Assembly (NCBI RefSeq): GCF_024323335.1
Contig: NC_066581.1
Span: 441,775,816-441,839,815, forward strand
DNA: 64,000 bases
Direction: 5' to 3'
Source: Lathyrus oleraceus
Lineage: Eukaryota > Streptophyta > Magnoliopsida > Fabales > Fabaceae
Below the pieces are notes generated by a model. The model was not told the origin of the DNA. It was given only the letters and a program-made list of their open reading frames with translations, and searched no databases. Positions 23,530-36,800 of this stretch are shown here, in pieces; the first letter of the stretch is position 1; every line of letters starts with the position of its first letter. A program made the position numbers and the translations under genes.

Positions 23530-25111
23530 CTTTTCTGTAGCGGGGTATTCGTTACCTTATGGTTTATTGACTAAACCAAAAGTAAACATACAATTCGAGT
23601 CGCCACCGCACTTTTATTTGTCCAAAGGAAAGGCTAAAAAGCGAACAAAAGCCAAGTAAGAAGTTTTATCAAATCAAAAACTAATAAAAATGTCAGAGAT
23701 CTGGGTAAGGGGGTTGGTTATGAAATGGGAAGGTTTTATGCACCCAAAACATCCTTAGTACTCTAAGGGAACCTCTTTTGCAAATGTGTGTTATAGGTTG
23801 GTATTTGTGAAAATATGTGCAGAAGATTGGAGGGATGAGAAGAGAATAGATTATATTTACAATTTTGTTGTTTGAATGGATGAACACATTGCCTACGTAC
23901 CATTACAAAGGTAGGATCAAAACCTCGTAGTTCGGGGTAAAAATCTCAAAATATGGGTGAATTGATTTGATCAAAAGCCTTAAGGTCTTTTGTTATCAAA
24001 GGGAGAAAACTCAACCTAAACCAACAATTCACCATGTGAGGAAGGCTTCAACATGCTAGTGAGGGGGTAACCCTATAATAAGCATGGAAGACTTATAATC
24101 CAACCACTAAGGATAAGGTGAGGTTTACATCAACCACTATGATAACTCAAACCTATGACTAATGTTTATGAAAAGTTTTAACAAAGGTGGCATTGGAACC
24201 ACAAAAATCAACTAGAAGTGAGTTGTATTTACAAGTTATATTTATTTACAAAAATGAAGTCAAAGTTGAATTAAGATTCATTCACAATGAGTATCAATGA
24301 AAAGATTTTGAAAAGTCAAAGGCATAAGGCCTAGGTTTCTAATTTGAAACAAATTCAAAATTTGCACATAAATGAGTTTGGCTTTGTTAGAGTGGAGAGA
24401 AGAAGAGAAGGGCTAGTCCTAAAGCATACAAAGATAAGAGAAGAGATAAAACCCTTGGAGTTCCTTTTCTTGAAAACATAGAGATTATTCAAGATGCTCC
24501 TTTCCTTTGGACTTAGCAAACAACAAGCAATCACACAATTATATATTCAATCTCCTAGGATCTCCATTTGGCTTGTCTCTCTTAACTTGGCTACTCTTGA
24601 CAATGGTCCTTCTTACTATCTCAAGATGGAATCCCTATCGCACAAGAGCAAACATCAAAAAGTTCATAACACAATAAGAGGAATGGACAAAGAATGAGTT
24701 TTGGAAAGGAAGTCCCTTGAAATCAACTTTTAAATTTAGCATTCTAAAGGCATGAGGCCTAGTTGCTCTTCAACAAATTTAAAATTCTAAAGGCATGAGG
24801 CCTAGTTGCTCTTGAACTTCTTTAAGCATAGGTAAGTCTTAATTCTAAGTCCTTTCTCCTTTTTGCATTGGGTTCACACAAACAAAGACAAAACAAACAC
24901 AAAGCAACAATATATTTATATACATTAATGAGCTCAAATGAGCAAAAGGAAAATGACATAAACATAAAATATGTGCTCAAGTGAGCAAAGGGAAAAGCAA
25001 TATGAATAAATGAGTAAGAAATTAAATTACATTAAAGTAAATTGCAAGAAATTAAATGCTTGAATTTAAAGTTAGTAATTAGTATGGTTATGTTAGTGTG
25101 TCATAAGACAA

Positions 25112-25170
25112 TTTAGCGCTATGTTAAGCAATCGTAAGTGGACTAATGTAGTAGTCACACCTATCTGAGG
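25112..25170. promoter_or_regulatory. Conserved LTR box
   Basis: A run starting TTTAGCGCTATGTTAAGCAA and reaching CTATCTGAGG is nearly identical in the B LTRs (3286-3345, 25112-25170), C LTRs (35392-35450, 54092-54150) and A LTR (60190-60248), although flanking LTR sequence differs much more between subfamilies. Function is not known. Confidence 0.6.
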
Positions 25171-26874
25171 CCGGCAATAAAACTATAGGCAAATAAACAC
25201 AAGTTAGAGATCATGACTAGTAAGCCAAGCTCCTACAACTTGCCATGCCAAAAGAAAAGAGGAAAGGCCTTGTATGGACTTTAGGTTTTTTGCTTGACCA
25301 AAAAGCAACCTATCTTGGACACAAAGCAACTCACTTGATCTTGGATCAAGTTGAGTTTGATTTGGATCAAAGAAGGTTAAACCTCTCATATGTCAAGACC
25401 AACCATAAGACATTAACTCATTGGCCAAAATAAAAAGAAATGAGATGAAGATGAAATGGATATAAAGAAAAATAAAGTGTTAAACACAATTGGTCAAAAG
25501 TGAATCAAATCATCATCAACCAAAGCTAAACAGAAGAGAAATGAAGATTAGAAGTCAACAAGTCAAACGTATTTTTTTGGTATTTTTGGAATTAAAATAA
25601 ATGCAAAATTAAAATGGACAAAATATGGTCAAACCTCAAATTCAATTCAAATCAACTTCAACAAGTCCAATTAAATTCTCATAGGTCTAACATGGTCAAA
25701 TAAGGTTTGACAAATTTTCTCAATAATTTTTGAAATCAGAAACTATTTTAAAACCATTAAAAACAATAAAAATAACACAATATGAATTAAAAACTCAAAT
25801 AAATCTCAAATCAATTAAGAAATTGATGAAACTATTTTTCATTGACTTATCATGATCCATATGTGTTAAGAAAATATTTTTGAAATTTTCAGATATCAAA
25901 AAGTATTTAAAATGAATTAAAAATCATCAAAAACCGAATAATTCACAAAAAATATTAAATGAAGTCAGAAAAATAATTAAAAATCAAAATATCAAACTAG
26001 ATTTTTCAAGATTTTTTTTGGCATTGGTCTCATATTTTTGTGACTTCAAATAAAATATTTATGAATTTTTGAAAATAAAAGGAATTAAATGAAATTAATC
26101 AGAAAATAGAAACATAGCATAAATGCGCTGCAATTGGATTTGTCTCATTAATTGACGTGGCATTATCAAACGGCTCAGAGGCGCGGTCATACCATGTTCT
26201 TTGGTCAAGCGCATCACACATTGTATTAAAATAAGTCAAACAAATGCAAGGCCACGATTATAACATTTGAAAGGGATCCAAGGGACCTGAAGCATCCATG
26301 TGGGGATGGTGGTGGAAACCACCATCTTCTCCGACCAGCTAACTGTTTCCGGCCACCACGCGCAGGGATTCAAAAGTTAATGAAAATGAAAAAGTAGGTT
26401 ATCAAAATGAAGCTGGGGCGATGTACATCACCCCTGTAACCTTGGATCTTCCTCAATCTTTCTATTTAGAGAGAAACAAGAGCTTGAAGATCATGGTGTT
26501 TGATCTGAAATGCCACAATTCATGAAATTAAGACCACCACTGGCCTGCCTCTTATTTGAGGACTTCAAAAAACAGTTCAAACCAAAGCAATTCACATTGT
26601 ATAGCAAGATCCAGATCAAAATAGTTTGGTGATATACCTCTGAAATGCAGCTTTGAACAGCACGATCTCTCCAAGCTTTTGATCCAAATTTGATATGGAG
26701 ATGTAATGATGATGCAAGGCTAAGGAGTTAAGACTTGAAGATCAACTAATGATGTTGAAATTTAAGCTTGAAATTGAAAATGAAAATTGAAATTCCTTTG
26801 AGTGAGGGTTGGGTTTCCAATTCAGCAGAGTTTCAGATCTCCTTCAGGTTGGTTTTTGAATGAGCAAGCACTTC

Positions 26875-26882
26875 TATTTATA
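26875..26882 (-). promoter_or_regulatory. TATA box of the B 5' LTR
   Basis: TATAAATA in element sense, inside CTATAAATAGAAG. It would define transcription start of B about 3.3 kb upstream of the LTR end. Confidence 0.62.
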
Positions 26883-28412
26883 GCTGAACTTGATGCAAGG
26901 AGGTGTTTTGCTCGTGTGCATGAATTTTGGATCCTCCATGCATGGGCTTGTACAGGCGCATGTGAAGCCCAAAAGTGAATGGAAATGCATGCTGAGGTCA
27001 AGTAGAAATGATTTGGACGTGGAGCTGGCTTGGCATTGGCTTGTACATCAAGTTATGAGGTGAATTGCAAAATTGAACATAAATAATGAGCTCTTCGAAA
27101 CTCCCACATGGAAAATCTATAAATGGTCATGTGAGTAATGGTTGTAAATCTCTTGGAATAAGGAACAAAAGTTATGATGGGCAAAAATCCATTTGGAGTT
27201 TGGAAATTTATGAAAACTGGTTGTGAAGTTTAGGGTACAAAACATGTTTAGGTACCCTTTGATAATTTTTGTCAAAACCAAGCAACTTCAAGCCCTTCTA
27301 TTTCAATGATACAAGCCTCAAATGGAAACAAATCCAACATTAAAGTTGTAGATATTTTCAATGAGATAAATTTAGACTTAAATTTTGCATTATTTGGATT
27401 TTTAATGAGAAAGTTATGGGCACTTGAAGTTGGACATTTTTCAAATTCAATGGTTTCGGTCCAAAGTGACCTATAATGTTTTGTATTATCACATGTGTTT
27501 CTTTTAGGATTATGAAATTTTGTCCAACATAACATTTGAATTAAACATCTTAATATTTCCAATGCAATTGGTCTAACCTCAAAATCATAAAAAATAAGGA
27601 AGTTAGGTCCTTGGGAAGTTGACCCAAAATTAGGGTTTCAGTCAAAATGACCTATAATGTTTTGAAATGAATGATGACCTTCCAAGTTTCAAATGGATTT
27701 TTGATGAACGTGAACATTGTTCATACGGTTCTTAAGAACATTTTTTTCTCTTGGGGTCATCTTCATTTGACAAACACATCAAAAGGTAGGTCTCAAGGAT
27801 CCTCAGTTTAGTCAGATGACTTGACTAGTCAACTTCTCAAAGTCAAACTTCAAATCTTGATGAATGAATGATTGAGGATACTCACATAGGATCATATATG
27901 CATAAAATAATGAATGAAAGAAATTCCCTTGATTTAATTTGATCATAGGTTGAGGTTGCTTCATGAGCAAGGCACAGTCAAAGCACAGTTGAATTAGGGT
28001 TTCCTTGGGAAACAATCCTCAAGCCCTTTGGGCTATCTTAATCAAATTGGCAAATTGAGATAATTGGGATACATATATGATTATTAGGAACTTTGTGGAC
28101 CATTGTCATGCTTGTTCTCATCTTCATCTAGCCACTTCATTGAGCTTAGGAGCCACATAGGAGCAAAGGGAGCACATGATCACTTGAGCTTCAAAACAAA
28201 AAGAGTTAGTGACATATTTTTGTGCTTTTGGTTAGTAAACAAAATAAGAAAAGAAATAATATACAATTCAAGCATGCTTGGTGTTCTCAAACCACTCACA
28301 CAAGTCCCACCCTAGGGTTAAGGAGCCAAACATGCTACGATCCTTGAGGCAATGCAATAAGAAAATGATATGATGCCATGAGGGATCTTAGGGTCAAAAA
28401 TAGGGTCTTACA

Positions 28413-28417
28413 GGCGA
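28413..28417. repeat. Right target-site duplication of B (GGCGA)
   Basis: Partner of 1717-1721. The RT reading of A resumes directly after it. Confidence 0.75.
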
Positions 28418-29448
28418 AGGCATCTCTTGTATTGCTTTGACCTTGGCAGGATCAACTTCAATACCCTTCTCGATGACAATAAAGCCCAACAACTTACCAG
28501 AACGAACACCAAAAGTACACTTATTGGGATTCAAGCGGAGTTTGTACTTCCTTAAACGCTGGAATAGCTTCAACAAATGCTCAACATGTTCTTCTTCATT
28601 ACTTGATTTTGGCAATCATGTCATCAACATAGACTTCAATCTTTTTATGCATCATATCATGAAAAAAAGTGGTCATTGCTCTTTGGCATATTGCACTAGC
28701 ATTCTTTAAACCGAAAGGCATCACTCTATAACAGAATGTTCCCCAGGGTGTAATGAATATGGTCTTCTCCATATCTTCGGGTGCCATCTTAATCTGATTA
28801 TATCCGGAAAATCCGTCCATAAACTAAAAGACTTTGAATTTATATGTATTGTCTACCAACATATCAAAGTGTGGTAGAGGGAAATCATCTTTCGGGCTAG
28901 CTTTGTTCAAATCTCTATAATCAACACACATGCGTACTTTTCCATCCTTCTTAGGAATAGGTACAATATTGGCCACCCGCCGCGGATACTCAGTAGTAAC
29001 AAGGAAATCGGCGTCAATTTGCTTTTGCACTTCTTCTTTGATCTTCACTGCTATATTAGGATGAGTCCTCCTCAACTTCTGCTTGACTGGCGGGCATTCT
29101 GGCTTCAACGGCAATCTATGCTCCACAATCTCAGAATCTAAACCAGGCATGTCTTGATAGGACCAGGCAAACACATCTGAATACTCTCGGAGAAGATCAA
29201 TCAACCCCTTCTTAACCTCTGGACACAGTTGAGACCTAATCTTGACTTCCTTCACATCATCTTCGGAACCTAAGTTGACCTGCTTAATCTGCTCTTCAAA
29301 TGGCTGAATGGCTTTTCCCTCGTACTCAAGCATACGAGGTCATTCATCAGATACTTCTTCATCGGTCTCTTCCTCGACCTCAAACACAAGGAAATCAAAG
29401 TTTGGAGAAGGAGTAGGATCATTGTATTCAATGGGTTTAGAAACCAAC
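28413..29448 (-). pseudogene. Ogre A RT fragment (upstream of the B insertion)
   Basis: Exon of A's pol from the intron acceptor to the B insertion point. RT blocks are clear: RMCVDYRDLNKASPKDDF, PWGTFCYRVMPFGLKN and YVDD (near 28624-28635). A stop near 28821 interrupts KVF-FMDGF, and a frameshift at about 28605-28615 follows MIAKIK, after which the C-terminal RT part (HVEHLLKLFQRLRKY) runs to the junction. The continuation lies at 1-1716. Not functional. Confidence 0.9.
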
Positions 29449-29709
29449 CTGCATAATGATTTGATATCTTGATTTTAGAGAAGTGAATTGTGACAAAATA
29501 TTATGCATATGGACAATTATTATTTATTTATTTATGTTTTTTTTGTGATTACCATTTTCAGAAAAGCAAAAAGTAAAAATAAAACATCAAAGATGTGGAT
29601 GAATAGAATTGCATTTTATTGATGATTAATTTGAAAATGCCCAACAATGTTCACTTCTCCCTTAGGCATAGGAGAAAGATTTTCTAAAAATAATGAAAAA
29701 ACAAATTAC
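29449..29709 (-). other. Putative intron between pro and RT, element A
   Basis: 261 bp, element-sense start GTAATTTG and end TATGCAG followed by GTTGG. Position and boundaries match the B and C introns. A polypyrimidine-rich, T-rich stretch lies inside. Confidence 0.7.
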
Positions 29710-32700
29710 TTAGAGCAATGGACAATAACAGGAACATCAACAGCAACCCAATTGTTGCAAGCCTTTCCATGCATCATAAAATTTATGCAGTCTTCATCTT
29801 CATCACCCTCGACCACAGTAGCTGAGTGTTCTTCATTACCATGAATGAACCCTCCGCTATGGAAACTCGATTGCATCTCTTCAGCTTTGTATTTAGACAG
29901 TCCTTGTTGGAATCCCAATCCGGCCATATTCTTGTTCTCGGTGACCTCTACCATACGGCCCCACTGATTTGTACTGCCATCTTCAATAATCTTTTGGGCG
30001 TCTTTGAAAGAGGACATGGGTTCCCCAGTTTCTTCATTTCAGCAATAGATAAGGCTTGGAATGGAGTTCCAACCTCTTCCTCAACTTCCATATATGTAAA
30101 AGACGACAGATGACTTACTAACAACATTTTCTCCTCACCAACAATGACAAGCTTGTCATTCTTCACAAATTTCAATTTTTGGTGCAGAGTAGATGTAACA
30201 GCTCTAGCCTCATGGATCCATGGCCTTCCCAACAAGCAACTATAGACCAGGTGGATATCCATTACTTAGAAAGTAATTTGAAAATCACTCGGACCTATCT
30301 TCACTGAAAGGTCCACTTCTCCTATAACAGTCTTGCGAGAACCATCAAAAGCTTTGACGCTCACGCCAATGTACCTCATAGGGGCGCCTTGATAGGATAA
30401 CCTTGATAGAGTTGACTTGGTGAGTACATTCAAAGAAGAACTGGTATCAACCAGCACATTTGACAATGCATCCTTCTTACAGTTCATCGATATATGCAGT
30501 GCTAGATTGTGATTTCTACCTTCCTCGGGAAGTTCTTCATCACAAAAGCTCAAGTTTTTGCAGGAAGTGATGTTAGACACAATATGGTCAAATTGATCCA
30601 CAGTTACATCATGTTCAATGTAAGCTTGCTCCAACACTTTTTGCAGTGCTTCTCTGTGCAGTTCGGAATTCATGAGCAGAGACAACACTGAAATTTTTGA
30701 AGGAGTTTGGAGCAGCTGCTCCACCATATTAAATTCACTTTTATTTATCAATCTTAGTACCTCATCATCATCATTAGGCTTCAAATTGCTGGATTCACCA
30801 GACTGATCTTTTGGAGCACTAACCGAATTTGCTGCAGGTACACCAACCTTCTTACCAACAGACACATCTTCTATTCCCTCTTTTGGAAAGACATGTCCAA
30901 ACACATGACCATTACGGGTCACCTTTGCTATATCGACAATGTTCACAACAAAATCGGTCGTAGGCAACGGAACCTCTTGACCATTCTCTAACATGGTAGC
31001 ATTATACTGATATGGAACAGCTCTATCGGATGCATATGGGACAGGGCCCGTTAACCGTATTACCAACTATGATACCGATCTATTGACACTATTACTGTTG
31101 TTGCTGTCAAACTGAATCACTACCCGCTCCGGGGTCTTAAACACCGGTACTATAACATTCACATCATCACCCAAGTGACGAAACTGGAAAATCTGAATCA
31201 TACCCTGATCCATTAGCTTTTGAATATCTCTCTTGACGATGATGCACCCTCGAGGGTTTATACTGTAAATTGCAAAACCATCATGGTCATGCTCACAATC
31301 ACTTACCATGCAAATGTCCTTATGCATTGCTACCAAGGACCTTCTGATAAAGCGGACGTCAAAGATTTTGAACTCTCCTGGACAACCATCTACCATGTTA
31401 ATAGAGGAATTACCATGAGCAGGCAATGGATTAGCTTTCACATTCGGCGCACGGTCCTCAAAGGACACCATCCCACTCTTCACTAGCTTTTGGACCTCAT
31501 ATTTCAACAGGTAACAGTTTTCAATATCATGGTCGGGAGCTCCTTGATGAAAGGCGCAACGAGGTTCGGGCTTATACCACCATGGAAGTGGTTCTGGAAT
31601 TTGCGGTGATTTTCTTGGCTGAAGTAGGTTCTTGATAACCAAAGACGGATAGAGTTCGGCATATATCATAGGAATAGGGTCGAAAGAGACCTTCTTCCTC
31701 TTGAAATTTTGTTGTTGTTGATTATTGTTGTAGTTGTTGTTGTAGTTGTTTGTTCTTTGTTGAGGTTGTTGTTGACGTTGTTGTTGAACTGGTGTTGATT
31801 GATTGTTTGAAAATACGGGAATAACGGATGAAACTTGACGATGATGCTGACGTGGTTGCGGATTTCTTTTGACATGAGGCCTCCTCTGCCTCCCCATAGA
31901 TACTGCATTGGTTTCCCCTTCCTTCTTTCAGGAAAAATTATTTCCATACTTCTTGCTTGATGACACCTCTTCTTTAGATAGACGTCCCTCTCAGACTCCT
32001 TCCTCTAACCTCATCCCCATGTTTACCATTTCGGTAAAATCACTGGGGGCACTAGCAATCATTCGTTTGTAATAAAACAAACTCAAGGTCTAAAGGAAAA
32101 TCTTGGTCATCTCTTTTTCTTACAACGGAGGGTTGATCTGAGCAGCAAGCTCTCTCAACCTCTGGGCATACTCTTTGAGTGTCTCTTTGTCCTTCTGAGA
32201 CATAAACCTCAGTTGGTCTCTATCAGGCGCCATGTCTATGTTGTATTTATACTTCTTCACAAAAGCTTCGCCTAAACCATTGAATGTGCGAACACGTGCA
32301 CTATCTAGCCCCATGTACAATATCAAAGCGGAACCAGTCAGACTGTCTTGGAAATAGTGAATCAATAACTGATCATTATCAGTTTGCGTTGACATTTTCC
32401 TATCATACATGACAAGATGGCTAAGTGGACAAGTATTTCCCTTATACTTTTCAAAGTCAGGGACTTTGAACTTCATCGGGATCTTGACATTCGACACTAA
32501 GCAAAGTTCAACAACACTCTTACCGAACAAGTCCTTTCCTATCAAATTTTTCAATTCCTTTTGCAGCTCAAGAAATTGATCCTTCATCTCGTCCATCTTC
32601 TCATAAACGTCCGGACCCTCAGACGATTCGGAATGGTAGATGATGTCCTCGACACGAGGCAGAGTGTGAACAAATGGAGGCGGAACAAACATGATCAGGC

Positions 32701-32971
32701 TAGATGCCGGCATAGAAGCAAATGTAGGCGCAAACACTTCAGGCACGAAGTTCGATGGCATTCCCCATGGAAATCCGGCAGACATAATTGGAGCAAATTG
32801 AGTAGCAGGAACAGTTGAGGTAGAAACCTCTGAGATGACAGTCCTCTGAGGAGGAGGAGTTGTGGGAGTTGGAGAAGACTGATCCTGAGCAGCTAGAACA
32901 TACTCCATCATAGTAGTCAGACGAGTAATCTCATCCTTCAACTCCCGGTTCTCTTGCTCTAAGTGCTCCAT
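29710..32971 (-). pseudogene. Ogre A gag-pro
   Basis: Start at 32971 (MEHLEQENRELKDEITRL). The first 283 codons are open and cover coiled coil, proline-rich linker and capsid-like domain. Then come stops near 32120, 32093, 31994 and 31928 in the same frame, a Q/N-rich linker (about 31690-31810), a zinc-knuckle-like CX2HX5HX4C (CAFHQGAPDHDIENC), a stop near 31067 and the protease. The catalytic motif reads DTSSS instead of DTGSS, so the protease would be dead even if expressed. A frameshift near 30017 separates the C-terminal tail. Gag and protease share one frame, as in B and C. Confidence 0.9.
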
Positions 32972-33284
32972 GATTCTAGGTTGATTGGCGTGAGTGTTGT
33001 ATCAGTGAGTCAGCTTGGCTGAAGCACAGAAGAATAACCGATAAGACATCTGGTGCGGAAGAAAAACCTGTTATGCAAATGATGCATGAAATGCAATGTT
33101 TTGTTTATTTTTAATTTCAAGGAACATACTACTTTATTTGCAAATATATATAATAATAACAATTGTAACAATCTGATTGGCCATAAAATCTCTTTTATTC
33201 ATATAATTTGGAAGGATTACACTAAGTACAATTTCAGAAACCAAAATACAAATACAAGAGCATGGGAAACTAATCATCCTAAGG

Positions 33285-33811
33285 ATCCCCTAACAACAGT
33301 GTCAGATGATTTGGCTGCAGGCGCATACTTTCTTTGGATGCGTCGAATCTCGGACTCAAAAGATGTCTTCATTTGAGCCTTCTCATGGAAAAGCTGGTCA
33401 ACAATCTTCTTCCAAGCACACGAAGGCTAAGGCACACTAGAGGAAGATGGACCCTTTGACTCTCTCTGTCTCTTCACTGCTCAGTCTTCAAGAAGTTCAA
33501 TAAGTGCATCCTTGTCTTTAGACTCAAGCTGCAACTCCTCATGCTTTCAGCTCAAAGCATGGAACCGCTCTTCCCACATATCCTTCTCTTGCTTCATCTT
33601 GGCGAGTGCGTCTTCCAACTCCTCTACATCTTGGTTATGGAGAGTTAATGGCTCAACCATAACCATAGACATAGGTCTTTCACAAGCATACAACATCTTC
33701 AACTCTAAAGCTCTTTTCTTCACCCAAGTAGTGTAAGCTTCCAAAGCTACACAGTAGGGCGAACCAAGCTCGGATCTTCCTTTCCTATGCATATTATACC
33801 AAGCATGTATC
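33285..33811 (-). pseudogene. Ogre A ORF1, 3' part
   Basis: C-terminal third of A's ORF1, cut from its 5' part (57221-58166) by element C. It aligns with C's ORF1 from HAWHNVHRKG onward: VALEAYTTWVKKRALELKM, then the coiled coil (EELEDALAKMKQEKDMWEERF) and KYAPAAKSSD. Stops occur near 33547 and 33480. An extra G near the end changes the last few codons. Confidence 0.85.
33807..33811. repeat. Left target-site duplication of C (GTATC)
   Basis: Identical to 57221-57225 and directly against the TGTAG end of the C 3' LTR. Confidence 0.93.
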
Positions 33812-36800
33812 TGTAGCCGTAAATTCATGATCATCAAGCTATGGATAAGCTAGATATCAAATAATAAGAGTCGCCACCGCGCTTTTATTGTTTCCAAGGG
33901 AAAAGGGAAAAAGTACGAACAAAACCCAAAAATATAAGAAGTTTTCAAATCAAAACTAATAAAATGTCAGAGAATACAAGTAAGGGGGTTGGTTACACAG
34001 AGGGAAGGTGTTAGCACCCAAAGTGTCCTAGGTACTCCTAGGGAGCCCTTTTTGTGTGCATATGTATTTGGTACAAAATGATGTTTACAAACAAATAGAT
34101 CATGGGGATGAGAAAAGAATTCATTAATTATGTTTTTGTGTTTGGCAAAACCTTCGGCCTTGTGCCTACGTACCAACATAAAAATGAGGGATCAAAACCT
34201 CGTAATTCGTTATACAAATTTCAAAGTGGATGCATTGCTTTTAACAAAAATTAAGTTTGAAAGGCACAAAGGCCTAAAAATGGTTTGAATGAGTTAGTTC
34301 TTTTTGGCTTTTTGAAAGTTTAAGTCAATTATAGTTAAGTTTATTTATAAGTTTGATTTAAGAAAAGAAGTTTGAAAATGCAATGGCATAAGGCCAAAGT
34401 TTCTATCTTTTTTACAAAGTGGTCAAAGTTTAGAACAAAATAAGTTCAATCAAAGAAGGTTTTGAAAAAGGAGGGAGATGTTTTAAAATTAAAGAAATGG
34501 GGAGAAGATGAAGAGACTAATCCTATGTACAAAATTAAAAGTTAAGAGTTGAAAAGATCTGACCAAATGGGTAGCAATCCAATAGACAGGTATGTCAATA
34601 GAAGCCCTGAATTCCCTTGGACTTTTAGAATTAAGCAACACACAGATGCACAATTATATTATCTTGAATATAAAGGCATCAAATAAATATGGCCACATCC
34701 AAGATTATCCATTCCATGATCTTCTTCAAGGTAGCCCATGTAATAGATGAATTCCACAAGTCACAGGTTCAAAGTAACAGCTTCACAATGATCATGTTGC
34801 AGATGAACTTAGAGAGATCTTGAATGATGTATTAGATGAAGTTTCAAATTGCAAGCACTTGGTTTCTCAATAAGTTGGCATTGGCCAAGTCCTTTAGCAT
34901 AGGAATGTTGCCTAAGTTCTAAGTCCATTTGTCCAAGATCAAGCCAGCAGTCCACATAAAAGTTTTTTTTAGGGTTTTTATTGCTATTATGTACATTAAT
35001 GGTCAAAGACCACACAAACAAGCAAAGCCCAAACAAAATATATCACACAATATGGTCCAAGTGGACAAAGTGAAAATTGCATTAACATAAACAATTAGAA
35101 TGATATGAACAATGGCAAATCTATAAAAGCTAGAATTAAATGACATTAAAGTAAAGGGCTTGAAATTAAAAGTTAGTAGTTAATAGGTTAGAAGTTAGCA
35201 TTGTTTTGTTTTTTGCTTTTCGGTATTAGACATTCTTTGGAGAACACTCAACCCACTTATCACAAGCATAGATCCTTGAACCAAGACATCTTCCAAAGGA
35301 AGGAAAAAAGGCCAAGTTTCCACACAATACCATGAAAGAGGGGAGACTTACAATCTCACTAACTAGAATGCTATGCCTTTTATGTCACAAATTTAGCGCT
35401 ATGTTAAGCAATCGTAATTGGACTTATGTAGAAGTCACAACTATTTGAGGTCGGGAAATAGAATTTTGGTGTTAATGCATGTTAGAGACATAGTATTATG
35501 AACTATGCTCATGAAACATACCACACACAAAAATAATATGCAAAAGGTGTGACCTAATCTCATCCATACTCATGTTAATTTTTCAATCAACTACCTTTAG
35601 GACTTTGAGATATCATAGGCCAGATGAGATGAATGCATAAAGAAGGGGAATGAGATGAAGTAAGATGGGAATAGATGAAATCTCAAATTGATCAAAGCAG
35701 GACTTTTACCAAATTAATATCATTCATTCATTTTGGGAGATGGAATGTACATTCCATCAATCCCCTAAATCCAATGATATTAATTTGACAAAGTCAAATC
35801 AACCTTGATCAAGGCCCAACAACAAGAGTAAAACATAAACAAGTCATCACAATTGGTCAACAAAATTATTTGGCATTTATTCCAATTAAAAATACTAAAA
35901 TAATGCATTTAAATTAAATATGGTTTGTCAAATTCCTAAAACCTCATCAAAACACCAAATAAATGGCCATGAGATTTATCATAGGTCAAACAAGGTCAAA
36001 GAACCTTGGAGAAATTTTTTTCAGATTTTTTAAAGACTTAAAAGTATTTTTAAACAATTAAAAACAAATGAAAAATCAATTAAATCATGAAAAATATTAA
36101 TAATGATCCAAAAAATAATTTTAATTCAGAATATGAAATAGGAAAATATTTGAAAATTATTGGTGAAACTCTCATATTTTTTGGATCAATATTAAAATTA
36201 ATATGAATTAATGAAAATAAAGCAATTAAAATGACATTCAAATAATCAGAAAAAACGTGGACCACTTGATCTCCCTCATTAATTGAGGTGGCAGATCAAG
36301 TGGCCACCAGCGCGCGTTCCATGGTGCGCCTGAGTCAAACATCCACACGCTTGGTAATTAAAACGTATGACTGGTAATTAATGGCTCAGGACCACGCCAC
36401 ATCATTGCCGGAGCAAAGCGTTGGTCGTCTTCTCAGGCGACCTTGGCCGGACTGGTCCATTCATCACCACATCATAAATGAAAAAGGAGGACATGATCCG
36501 AAAGGAAAAATGGTGTAGATCATGAATATCACCTCAATTTTAACTAACTCCTCACATATAGAAAGATAGGAGGAGTTGAAATTTGAGGTATGTCAACTGA
36601 GTTGCTTCGATTTGACCTCTAAGCAACTCAATCTTCTTGCCTACATCGGTAGGACTTCAGACAACTAAAGAATCAAGAGAATTGAGCAAGATTGAGAGAG
36701 AATCGAAGAGATGAAATTTTCTGGAAAATACCTTCAATACAGGTCTAGATTCAACTGTTCTTGCCTTGGCTTGTACTTGATCTAACTCGGGATGCTTGCA

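Larger units (their letters stand above)
1722..28412 (-). mobile_element. Ogre-type Ty3/gypsy retrotransposon B, both LTRs present
   Basis: B is a full-structure element with LTRs beginning TGTA and ending TACA in the minus-strand sense (the 3' LTR copy begins TATA). Without the nested solo LTR D it is about 22.9 kb, in the usual range for Ogre. The internal region (10386-23535) holds 3' UTR, pol, intron, gag-pro, ORF1, leader and PBS. It lies in the RT region of A: the coding sequence stops at 1721 and resumes at 28413, and the flanking pentamers GGCGC and GGCGA look like a 5-bp duplication with one later change. The first 210 bp or so of the two LTRs differ by about seven substitutions by eye, so the insertion is not brand-new. 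Confidence 0.93.
23536..28412 (-). repeat. 5' LTR of Ogre B
   Basis: Uninterrupted LTR of 4877 bp, TGTAAGACCC at its start (28412) and CCCCGCTACA at its end (23536). It contains a TATA box (26875-26882), the near-palindrome near 26405, the conserved LTR box (25112-25170), and a PBS-like nonamer (23597-23605). It serves as the uninterrupted reference for the split 3' LTR and for the D insertion site. No protein gene is seen in it. Confidence 0.95.
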
